Source of the DNA: Methylobacter sp.
Lineage (GTDB): Bacteria > Pseudomonadota > Gammaproteobacteria > Methylococcales > Methylomonadaceae
DNA length: 5,133 nucleotides
Reading direction: 5' to 3'
Assembly (NCBI GenBank): GCA_003158415.1
Contig: PMJA01000396.1
Span: 1 to 5,133, forward strand
Positions 1 through 5,133 of this stretch are shown piece by piece. Numbering within the stretch: position 1 is the first letter of the stretch; every line of letters starts with the position of its first letter. The position numbers and the translations under genes are program-made. The notes under the pieces are model-generated. The model saw nothing but the letters and a program-made list of their open reading frames with translations. It had not been told where the DNA came from and ran no database searches.

Positions 1-94
1 TTGTCTGAAGGATATGCAGAAAGCCTCTTGATGTTTTGCTGTCGGCTTTAACTTGTCATCGAAATAGTTGAATTTCATTTAAAAAAAAATTAAA

Positions 95-123
95 GTGACC
101 CAGTGTATCAGTGGGTTTATATT
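95..123 (+). promoter_or_regulatory. Candidate sigma70-type promoter of the small secreted-protein gene
   Basis: A -35-like GTGACC (95-100; 4 of 6 to TTGACA) is followed after 17 bases by a -10-like TATATT (118-123; 5 of 6 to TATAAT). Transcription would start near 130, giving a leader of about 30 bases. The spacer also contains a short dyad (ACCCA at 98-102, TGGGT at 112-116), which could be an operator. It could instead be a weak hairpin ending an upstream transcript, since T- and A-rich sequence follows. Both readings come from the sequence only. Confidence 0.4.
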
Positions 124-146
124 AAAAATAACAACCAACCTTGATT

Positions 147-153
147 GAGGAAG
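147..153 (+). promoter_or_regulatory. Ribosome binding site of the small secreted-protein gene
   Basis: GAGGAAG is a strong Shine-Dalgarno sequence with a 7-base spacer to the ATG at 161. It fixes this start over the internal ATG at residue 6 and supports real translation of the small gene. Confidence 0.75.
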
Positions 154-160
154 AATTACG

Positions 161-565
161 ATGAATGTAACAAAAATGTTTAAAACGGCGTTAGTTATTG
201 CCGTTGTTTTATTTAATGGACAGGCAGTTGCCTACAGTCCTGAGGAATTGGAACAAGCCTGCAAAAAACCGCGCTTCACTGATTTTAATCTTGCCGAATA
301 TAAAGCGCCCGATAATATTGAAATTGCGCCTGAGTCCGAGTTTATTATAAAAATATCCGCTTGGGCCGATCCCAGCACCATCAGATTAACAGCCAAAAAA
401 CAGGATCTACCCTTTACAAGAGAAAGCACCAGCACCTTTCATAAAATTAAGGCAAAATTACCTGCATCGTTAAATGGGGATTTTGTCAGAATCGATGTCA
501 GCGCAAAGGCGGTTTTGGGTTGTGACGATAAGACCGGCTGGCTGGTTAAGGTAGCCGATAAATAA
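161..565 (+). CDS. Small secreted (periplasmic) protein of unknown function
   Basis: This encodes a 134-residue protein that I do not recognise. The N-terminus is a typical Sec signal peptide: positively charged residues (K5, K8), a hydrophobic core from about 9 to 18, and an AVA cleavage motif at 22-24, giving a mature protein of about 110 residues starting YSPEEL. The mature part is polar, with alternating hydrophobic stretches (about 60-68, 107-118 and 126-131) that look like beta strands. It has only two cysteines, C34 and C121, near its two ends, which could form a disulfide in the periplasm. There are no membrane segments after the signal, no lipobox and no known catalytic motif. The start is supported by GAGGAAG seven bases upstream. 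The gene stands alone, has its own candidate promoter and converges on the minus-strand operon. It looks more AT-rich than the operon. Existence is well supported; function is unknown. Confidence 0.8.
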   Translation: MNVTKMFKTALVIAVVLFNGQAVAYSPEELEQACKKPRFTDFNLAEYKAPDNIEIAPESEFIIKISAWADPSTIRLTAKKQDLPFTRESTSTFHKIKAKLPASLNGDFVRIDVSAKAVLGCDDKTGWLVKVADK

Positions 566-588
566 TAACCCTGGAAAGAGTCGGCGGC

Positions 589-685
589 GGGTGTTGCGCA
601 AGACAGATAAAACCACGAAGAGAAGGTTGATAGCTCAAAGCGAGTGTCATCCGGCGACCCATTCGTGGCAATTGTTGCTGCACCC
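589..685. repeat. Nested imperfect inverted repeats in the convergent intergenic gap
   Basis: Three pairs of complementary segments are nested inside one another: GGGTG (589-593) with CACCC (681-685), CCACGAA (613-619) with TTCGTGG (662-668), and GGTTG (625-629) with CGACC (655-659, one G-T wobble). Together they could fold as one long interrupted stem in RNA or single-stranded DNA. I found no GTTRRRY/RYYYAAC pair of an integron attC site and no T-run of an intrinsic terminator. The arms are short, so coincidence is possible. Confidence 0.3.
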
Positions 686-715
686 ACTTATTTTCCTGCG
701 TTATATTGGCGCTGG

Positions 716-794
716 CGCAAGGCTTCTCAATCACGAATAAAGCGTGGCACTATAATCATTAGGTTTGCTTCAATATTTCGCACGAAGCCTTGCG
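716..794. repeat. Perfect 11-bp inverted repeat next to the GtrA stop codon
   Basis: CGCAAGGCTTC (716-726) is the exact reverse complement of GAAGCCTTGCG (784-794), with 57 bases between. The right arm ends one base before the GtrA-family stop codon (TAA, 798-796 on the minus strand). The interior holds a smaller dyad (CACG 732-735, CGTG 743-746) and an isolated TATAAT (751-756) with no good -35. It is long for a simple terminator and has no clear T-run. It could be an end-of-operon RNA structure that protects the 3' end, or a remnant of a small mobile repeat. Confidence 0.5.
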
Positions 795-795
795 T

Positions 796-1188
796 TTATC
801 CAAACTCAGATGCTTTTTTGCGAAAGACAAAGCATAGATTCAGTAGAAAATTTATGAAGAATGCCGTACCAATTCCTACGATCTTGGCGAGTCGCGGATC
901 TATGCCGAAATACACAATTGTGAGCATGGTGACGCCTACGTTAACTGTTAGCCCGAAAAGGGCGGCCACCAGAAAAAGTGTAAACCTTCTTCCTGTGGCG
1001 CGCTGACGGAATACGAATCTACTTGTCAGATGAAAATTGACGATAGCAGCAACAGCAAAGCTTGTGATAGCCGCAGGAAAAGAGGTGATACCCCATTGAT
1101 GAAGTAGTGCGAAACCTCCGGCATCCACTATTGCAGCGGCTCCGCCAGTGAAGAAATAGCGTAAAAATTTGACCAAGAAATTCCGCAT
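796..1188 (-). CDS. GtrA-family membrane protein (putative polyprenyl-linked sugar flippase or accessory)
   Basis: GtrA-like proteins are small inner-membrane proteins with four helices. Members take part in moving polyprenyl-phosphate-linked sugars (bactoprenol-glucose in O-antigen modification; Rv3789 in mycobacterial arabinan synthesis). This 130-residue version has the family layout: helices near 10-30, 37-57, 70-92 and 100-122. An internal duplication is visible as N51-F52 leading to FVF (58-60) after helix 2 and as NFLLNLCFVF (113-122) after helix 4, followed by a basic tail. I chose the ATG at 1188 because it lies 5 bases after the HAD stop codon and begins at the usual family N-terminus. 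An ATG at 1251 would add 21 basic, poorly conserved-looking residues and overlap the HAD gene by 58 bases, but cannot be excluded. It is the last gene of the operon. Family is certain; the specific lipid cargo is inferred from neighbours. Confidence 0.9.
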   Translation of the reverse strand: MRNFLVKFLRYFFTGGAAAIVDAGGFALLHQWGITSFPAAITSFAVAAIVNFHLTSRFVFRQRATGRRFTLFLVAALFGLTVNVGVTMLTIVYFGIDPRLAKIVGIGTAFFINFLLNLCFVFRKKASEFG

Positions 1189-1193
1189 TGAAT

Positions 1194-1898
1194 TCAGTCC
1201 GACAACAGTGGCGCGAACAAGTGATCGTCGAAGCGAACGAAGGTTTGCCATTCCTGCTTAGGCCTGGAGGATCGAATCAAGCATCGAACTCCCGCACGCT
1301 GTGCGGCGATTCCATCACGCTCTATACGATCTCCGATTAATACAGTCTCTGCCGCAGTGAACCCCGCTTTTGAAATCAGCAACTCCAGGCCTTTGGGATG
1401 CGGCTTGAGCAGCCTAATGCCATCATCTTGAGCGCTTACGATATAATCGGCGGCAAGGTCTAGCGCAGCAATCTTCTGATAAGCCGGGTAATCGGAAAAA
1501 ATACCGATTACCTTGCCGCTTCGTTTCAGCCCAGCAAAGAGTTCGGTCAATCCAGGGTACCGACAAGACAGCAAATAGGGCAGAGGCCTCTGTTCTATCC
1601 ACTCATGGACTATCGTGAGAACTTTTTCCTCAGAAAAACCGGTCGTTGCTACAGTTTCCGCGATCAAATGTGATTCAAAGTCAAAAACTTCCATATCGCC
1701 CAAACGTTCCCGTATATGCCTGTAGGTTTTGATGACGGACAAAAAACCTAAATCTCGCCTTAGAATAGTGTGGAATAGCATATCTCTAACCATCCTCACT
1801 CTAAGTGCATGTTGGTCATAAAGTGTGCCATCCACATCAAATACAACCAGCTTGATTTCGTTCCAGTCGATAGTCTGGAGATTTCTTCTAACCTTCAT
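1194..1898 (-). CDS. HAD-superfamily hydrolase (phosphoglycolate-phosphatase-like), putative polyprenyl-phosphoribose phosphatase
   Basis: This 234-residue cytoplasmic protein has all four HAD motifs. Motif I is FDVDGTLYD with nucleophile D21 and acid/base D23, motif II is FSD with S135, motif III is K165 in LLKPHPKG, and motif IV is IGDRIERD with D190 and D195 for magnesium. An alpha-helical cap lies between motifs I and II (about 31-115), as in subfamily IA phosphatases. The gene overlaps the UbiA-family gene by the four bases ATGA and has no clear Shine-Dalgarno, so translation is probably coupled. In many bacteria a HAD domain is fused to a UbiA-type domain of the DPPR synthase kind, which supports a joint job. 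The inferred role is removing the 5-phosphate from polyprenyl-phosphoryl-5-phosphoribose, replacing the unrelated PAP2-type enzyme suggested for mycobacteria. A general sugar or phosphoglycolate phosphatase role is the alternative. Catalytic family is certain; substrate is not. Confidence 0.88.
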   Translation of the reverse strand: MKVRRNLQTIDWNEIKLVVFDVDGTLYDQHALRVRMVRDMLFHTILRRDLGFLSVIKTYRHIRERLGDMEVFDFESHLIAETVATTGFSEEKVLTIVHEWIEQRPLPYLLSCRYPGLTELFAGLKRSGKVIGIFSDYPAYQKIAALDLAADYIVSAQDDGIRLLKPHPKGLELLISKAGFTAAETVLIGDRIERDGIAAQRAGVRCLIRSSRPKQEWQTFVRFDDHLFAPLLSD

Positions 1899-2893
1899 TC
1901 GAAAATAATGTATTGTTGTTTAGTAAGATTTTCAATATACGGGATGTCAATAAGGGTTGTTATCAGAAATGCTAAAGCAAGAAGGGTAACCATAATCATC
2001 AGGGTACGCTCTCGGAACAGCTTTTCCGGTTTCTGAGCCGAAGATCCAGACTGCATTGAAAGAGCCAGATACTGGCTAAAAAGAACGACTATCAATGGCA
2101 TCAACAGGATATATTCGATACGATATTTCAAGAGGAATACCGCCAGAAAAAAACTTGAGAGCATTGCATAAAGGAAGCAGGATACGGTCAAGGAAATCTC
2201 TGTATAACCAGCAAAGCTTGCACGGTATTGCGCCAGAAGATCCTTGCCGTGGGATGCGACGATCTCCCTGTATTCGGATAATCTCTTAGCGGCCATCAGG
2301 AAAGCGCCGCCCAGATAATAAGATAAAATGATCGAACTGGGCGGCAGCGTCGTCGAGTCAATCATTGCCCAGCCGATCATTAATCGAAGCGGGTTATTAA
2401 TGGATTCCGAAATGACATCAAGATAGGGTTTGTCCTTCGTTCGTAACGGAGGGACGTTGTATACAACACCCTGTAATCCGAAAACGCAGGCGATTAGAAA
2501 CATAGTCTTACTTGCTGCGTAGGCGCAAAGCAAGCCAGTGACCAGAAAAGCCAGCCACTCAAGCAACACGATCTGTCCGCGTAAGTCTCGGTGTACAGCT
2601 GTGCGTTGAGACTTTGTCGGGTGGTATTTGTCGAAATCCCGATCTAGCCATTCGTTGATAACATAATTTGCGGACGCTATACAGACCGCCGTTATCAAAC
2701 CCAGGATTACATGGGCATACAGAGGATCTGTGTGGATGCCGCGAAGAAGATATGCAAACACGATGCCTGGAATTATGAAAATGTGTTTGGTACTGTGATC
2801 GAATCGGGCAATAGCCAAATAATCGGAAATATTGGCATTTTTCTTTATCGAACTTTCTGTATTTGGACTCTTAAGCTCTACCATTGGATACAT
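1895..2893 (-). CDS. UbiA-family prenyltransferase, DPPR synthase-like (polyprenyl-phosphate 5-phosphoribosyltransferase)
   Basis: This 332-residue integral membrane protein has about nine hydrophobic segments. The first UbiA metal-binding motif is N80-E-W-L-D84-R-D-F-D88, followed directly by HPTK (91-94) and a basic stretch. The second region is YNVPPL (145-150) with D159 and E163 in YLDVISE, followed by NNPLR. A third motif, KRLSEYR (203-209), recalls the KRxAEL motif of decaprenyl-phosphate phosphoribosyltransferases. HPTK and KRxxE are features I associate with the Rv3806c/NoeC branch, which joins PRPP to polyprenyl phosphate, and not with 4-hydroxybenzoate or heme O prenyltransferases. 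The change of NDxxD to NEWLD is slightly unusual. ATG at 2893 is used; ATG at 2884 (M4) is an equally possible start, and neither has a strong Shine-Dalgarno. It follows the glycosyltransferase gene by 49 bases and overlaps the HAD gene by four. Superfamily is certain, substrate branch likely. Confidence 0.88.
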   Translation of the reverse strand: MYPMVELKSPNTESSIKKNANISDYLAIARFDHSTKHIFIIPGIVFAYLLRGIHTDPLYAHVILGLITAVCIASANYVINEWLDRDFDKYHPTKSQRTAVHRDLRGQIVLLEWLAFLVTGLLCAYAASKTMFLIACVFGLQGVVYNVPPLRTKDKPYLDVISESINNPLRLMIGWAMIDSTTLPPSSIILSYYLGGAFLMAAKRLSEYREIVASHGKDLLAQYRASFAGYTEISLTVSCFLYAMLSSFFLAVFLLKYRIEYILLMPLIVVLFSQYLALSMQSGSSAQKPEKLFRERTLMIMVTLLALAFLITTLIDIPYIENLTKQQYIIFE

Positions 2894-2902
2894 GCTTCAA
2901 AA

Positions 2903-2946
2903 AGTGTAGTTAATCGGATTTAATGACGAATATTGACCTTAATCAA
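2903..2946 (-). promoter_or_regulatory. FNR/Anr-like dyad with a weak internal promoter before the UbiA-family gene
   Basis: On the minus strand TTGATTAAGGTCAA (2946-2933) matches the FNR-type box TTGAT-N4-ATCAA at 9 of 10 positions. It overlaps the stop codon of the glycosyltransferase gene. A -10-like TACACT (2908-2903; 4 of 6) lies where a class II FNR-activated promoter would need it, which would start transcription about 3 bases before the ATG at 2893, or about 12 before the ATG at 2884. The same TTGATT could act as an ordinary -35 (4 of 6). One such match in a window this size is only mildly unexpected, so this is a candidate. Confidence 0.3.
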
Positions 2947-4631
2947 TCGCGCTGCATCAGTTTACTGACCAGGCGCATATCCGTGGCATAAGGTGGGGGA
3001 CTGCCGGGAGAGCGCTGCCGGATGAAGACGCTGACGCTGTCCGGCTTCGTTTTTCCATTGCGGATCACTTCATAAGTGCCTTCCAGGCTCCAGGTGCGTG
3101 TGTCTGTATGCAATAACTGTGCAAGCAGTTTGTGATAGGCTCGATGCCACTGGGGGTTGATCGCTTCGTCGACCATAACGGCTTCAACCGGAATCGAATC
3201 GAGGAACTTGCGCAATTCATCTAGGCTGCCAAAATGATCACGGGGATTTCTGCCTAGCCAATCCTCACTAATCAGTATTTTGCTTCCTCGCAGAACCACC
3301 ATGCGAGGACGGTTATCAGTTGCCGCGATGGCTGCGATCACACTGCCTTCACCGATCGAATCAGAGGCGAGTAAAACAGCTGGGTTGGTTAGATTTTGGG
3401 TGCTGGTCACCAATGCTGATGAAACTCGCTCATATCCACTGTTGCGCATGTGATCTGGAATATCAAATATCATAAACGTTATAACCGCAGCTGTACCAAG
3501 CCACAGTACAAAGCCTGCTTCATTGTTGAGCGGCAATTTTCCAATGAGCCACTGTCCTCCGGCGGCAGAAAATAACAGAAAACTGGGTAATAACTGCACC
3601 ATAAAACGCGGTTCAATTGAAGCCGGAACCACCGTTTGGATAAACAAAATTCCGATCATTATTGCAGCTAACGCCGCCCAGTATGTTGAGCGCTTGCCGC
3701 CATGAACAACCAGAGTGATCCAAAGTCCAATTGCAGCTAAAGCACTAAGAATCAAACCGACAGCCTGCACCACGAAAATAGGAAATGCAACAATCGCATC
3801 CATAAAGAATGACATATGGGCATTTGGATCAATGCCGACCATCGCACCCTTGCTCATGTCCCGCGTCAATACATACCAAGGGACGCAGAGTAAAATTACC
3901 GGTAGTCCGCCGACCCAAAGCTGCCAGCTCAACAGGAGACGCCAATTACAGGTAAAGGCAATCACAACCGGGGGCACCAACAAGAGCGACCATGCACTAC
4001 CACGGGTTAAAATGGCTGCTGTTGCAACAACTCCAAAGACCAAAGCATCAAGCGCCTTTCGCGTCTCGACAAAGCGTGCAAATTGTAAGGCGCTTAGCAA
4101 GATAAGCAACGTGACTAAGTGCTCTGTCATTATCCTGGCGCTAGACTCCTGTACCAAGGGTAACGCAACATACAATGTCGCCGCGAACAGTCCTGCAAAC
4201 GGCGAAAGCAACCTACGACCTACAGAGTAGATAACAGTTGCAGTGGCGGCGGCAACAACGGCAATAAATGTGAGCGCAGACACTCTGGATACTCCAAACA
4301 TCAGAAACCAGATTGCTAATGTGGCGTAAAACATTGGAGGCCAATTTCCGATCGCGACTTTGGGATAGTGCAGATAAAATGATTGTGCAAAATCAACCGG
4401 TCGCACACTGCCAATATGACCTAAGAAGTCAAAAACCATAAGCGACGATACGAAATGTGAAGCCTCATCTGGATGCCCGCCAAATCCGTTTGAGTATGCT
4501 CCCCCTTGCCATTGGAGAAAACAGACTTCAGCAAGTATTACCAAGAAAATACTTAGGGTTTTACAGGTTCGAATAAATTTCCCGGACATAGGGTTATATT
4601 TATTGTGATTTAAATTTTGTTCAGCATTCAT
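2943..4631 (-). CDS. GT-C membrane glycosyltransferase of the GT39/PMT_2 (ArnT-like) type
   Basis: This is a polytopic inner-membrane glycosyltransferase that would use a polyprenyl-phosphate sugar on the periplasmic side. Numbering from the ATG at 4631 (562 residues), a first membrane segment (about 26-40) is followed by a periplasmic loop with the GT-C acidic motif HPDE (53-56) and then HYPKVAIGNWPP (88-99), as in PMT_2 proteins. RIMTEH (166-171) and EPRFMVQLLP (340-349) fit other conserved positions. Many hydrophobic segments run to about residue 390, after which some 160 residues form a soluble, probably periplasmic C-terminal domain. The frame is also open to a TTG at 4661, but that start lies just behind a hairpin and lacks a good Shine-Dalgarno; an ATG at 4589 is a third option. 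It is the first gene of the operon, 49 bases before the UbiA gene, suggesting it uses the lipid-linked sugar made by the downstream enzymes. Acceptor unknown. Confidence 0.87.
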   Translation of the reverse strand: MNAEQNLNHNKYNPMSGKFIRTCKTLSIFLVILAEVCFLQWQGGAYSNGFGGHPDEASHFVSSLMVFDFLGHIGSVRPVDFAQSFYLHYPKVAIGNWPPMFYATLAIWFLMFGVSRVSALTFIAVVAAATATVIYSVGRRLLSPFAGLFAATLYVALPLVQESSARIMTEHLVTLLILLSALQFARFVETRKALDALVFGVVATAAILTRGSAWSLLLVPPVVIAFTCNWRLLLSWQLWVGGLPVILLCVPWYVLTRDMSKGAMVGIDPNAHMSFFMDAIVAFPIFVVQAVGLILSALAAIGLWITLVVHGGKRSTYWAALAAIMIGILFIQTVVPASIEPRFMVQLLPSFLLFSAAGGQWLIGKLPLNNEAGFVLWLGTAAVITFMIFDIPDHMRNSGYERVSSALVTSTQNLTNPAVLLASDSIGEGSVIAAIAATDNRPRMVVLRGSKILISEDWLGRNPRDHFGSLDELRKFLDSIPVEAVMVDEAINPQWHRAYHKLLAQLLHTDTRTWSLEGTYEVIRNGKTKPDSVSVFIRQRSPGSPPPYATDMRLVSKLMQRD

Positions 4632-4668
4632 TTTGGCGATGTTTAATTCCGTTGCCCACAACTTTTTC

Positions 4669-4710
4669 TATACGTTTTCGTATAACACATATTTATGTAA
4701 CTGATGTTAC
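4669..4710. promoter_or_regulatory. Cluster of three short dyads upstream of the glycosyltransferase operon
   Basis: Three perfect inverted repeats lie almost end to end: TATACG-TTTT-CGTATA (4669-4684), ACATA-TT-TATGT (4687-4698) and GTAAC-TGAT-GTTAC (4697-4710), the last two overlapping by two bases. They sit 38-79 bases upstream of the ATG at 4631, where operators or leader hairpins of the minus-strand operon would be expected. A weak promoter on the minus strand (TTGTGA at 4733-4728, TAACAT at 4710-4705, 17-base spacer, 4 of 6 each) would overlap the outermost dyad. The binding factor is unknown. Confidence 0.35.
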
Positions 4711-4804
4711 GCAAGCCACATAAAAATCACAATTACTCTATCTGGTGTGCATTTTTAATTTTCGGGTTCTTCACGCCTTAGTCATAGCATATCATCAGTT
4801 TATG

Positions 4805-5133
4805 TTATTTCGCGCTATGTTCCTGCCAGCGCAATGCTTCCCAGTGACGAAGCAAGCGGGTCACCCGCTCTTTATAAAGAGGATCTTGCAGTGCGTCGTG
4901 ATAGGATTTCCATAACATTAATTCACTGAAGAAGACTTGTTCGGAGCGCAAATCAAACAAGGTTCGAACGCCATCGCGCATTACATGGGCAATCAATGAA
5001 GGCTGAGATAAACCGCCCACCCATTGGAATACGATTTTATCCGGGTTAATCGACTGATTTTTTAGGCCCAGCGCCGATCGAATAGTCAGCTCTGCGACAT
5101 CGACTTGGCCTATCGGCTCGTCGACAACAATAG
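4805..5133 (-). CDS. C-terminal fragment of an unrecognised protein, cut by the window edge
   Basis: The frame is open from the right edge of the window to the TAA at 4807-4805, giving the last 108 residues of a longer protein. A GTG at 5020 could be read as a start, but the coding pattern continues upstream of it without a break (VDEPIGQVDVAELTIRSALG and onward), so it is almost certainly an internal valine. The fragment is soluble-looking, with no membrane segments. It begins with a mixed stretch that suggests alpha/beta structure and ends with helical, charged sequence rich in W, R, L and E (about the last 45 residues). I recognise no family motif. It is on the same strand as the operon, 173 bases upstream of the glycosyltransferase start, with no clear terminator between, so it could be co-transcribed or separate. 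Confidence 0.7.
   Translation of the reverse strand, partial: IVVDEPIGQVDVAELTIRSALGLKNQSINPDKIVFQWVGGLSQPSLIAHVMRDGVRTLFDLRSEQVFFSELMLWKSYHDALQDPLYKERVTRLLRHWEALRWQEHSAK

Noticed and set aside
1..51. An open frame from the left edge ending at TAA 49-51, as a possible tail of an upstream gene
   Set aside because: Only 16 codons are visible and a second frame is also open to 31, so neither can be supported as coding. An AAAGCC/GGCTTT dyad (20-25, 44-49) in the same stretch is too weak to call a terminator.
589..685. Integron attC site
   Set aside because: The nested inverted repeats suggested it, but no GTTRRRY/RYYYAAC core pair is present and the neighbours are not cassette-like.
439..734. 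Two minus-strand open frames of 82 and 62 codons
   Set aside because: They overlap the 3' part of the secreted-protein gene antisense, overlap each other, and have no supporting start signal.
751..756. TATAAT as the -10 of a small RNA in the convergent gap
   Set aside because: No reasonable -35 lies 16-18 bases upstream and there is no extended -10, so the hexamer alone is not enough.
644..1006. A 120-codon open frame on the plus strand
   Set aside because: It runs antisense through more than half of the GtrA-family gene. The translation is highly basic and shows no recognisable motif, so it is most likely a shadow frame.
1189..1251. N-terminal extension of the GtrA-family protein from ATG 1251
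   Set aside because: It would overlap the HAD gene by 58 bases, add an arginine-rich stretch outside the usual family boundary, and has its AGGA directly against the start codon with no spacer.
3715..4230. A 171-codon open frame on the plus strand
   Set aside because: It lies wholly antisense to the membrane-spanning part of the glycosyltransferase, whose motifs are convincing. Its translation has no domain features and it lacks a ribosome binding site in a suitable context.
4805..5020. A complete 71-residue gene starting at GTG 5020
   Set aside because: The same frame stays open to the window edge with protein-like sequence, so the GTG is best read as an internal valine codon of a longer gene.
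1..5133. CRISPR arrays, tRNA or rRNA genes, insertion sequences and transposases
   Set aside because: No regularly spaced repeats, cloverleaf or rRNA-like sequence, or transposase-like reading frame was seen on either strand.

Overview
The window looks like a Gram-negative, probably proteobacterial chromosome segment of moderate GC. It has tightly packed minus-strand genes, Sec-type signal sequences, and cell-envelope glycolipid functions. No marker gene fixes the genus, so the placement is an inference.

Layout, left to right. (1) Positions 1-160 are AT-rich upstream DNA carrying a plausible sigma70-type promoter and a good Shine-Dalgarno. (2) At 161-565 (+) lies a small secreted protein of unknown function with two cysteines after its signal peptide. 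(3) Positions 566-795 are a convergent intergenic gap without a credible gene but rich in inverted repeats, including a perfect 11-bp pair that ends one base short of the next gene's stop codon. (4) Positions 796-4631 (-) hold a four-gene set in the transcription order GT39/PMT-like membrane glycosyltransferase, UbiA-family prenyltransferase, HAD phosphatase, GtrA-family membrane protein. (5) Positions 4632-4804 are the upstream region of that set, with three adjacent short dyads. (6) From 4805 to the right edge (-) is the C-terminal part of a gene that continues outside the window and that I do not recognise.

The four-gene set is the main point of interest. The UbiA protein has the NxxxDxxxD motif followed by HPTK and, later, a KRxxEY motif, which points to the decaprenyl-phosphate phosphoribosyltransferase (DPPR synthase, Rv3806c/NoeC-like) branch rather than to ubiquinone synthesis. 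Read this way, the UbiA enzyme would put 5-phosphoribose on a polyprenyl phosphate and the HAD enzyme would remove the 5-phosphate. GtrA would help move the lipid-linked pentose across the inner membrane, and the GT-C enzyme would transfer the sugar to an acceptor on the periplasmic side. No DprE1/DprE2-type epimerase is present in the window, so the sugar could stay ribofuranose unless the epimerase is encoded elsewhere. The pathway assignment is an inference from motifs plus gene order. An FNR/Anr-like dyad between the glycosyltransferase and UbiA genes hints at a possible internal regulatory point.
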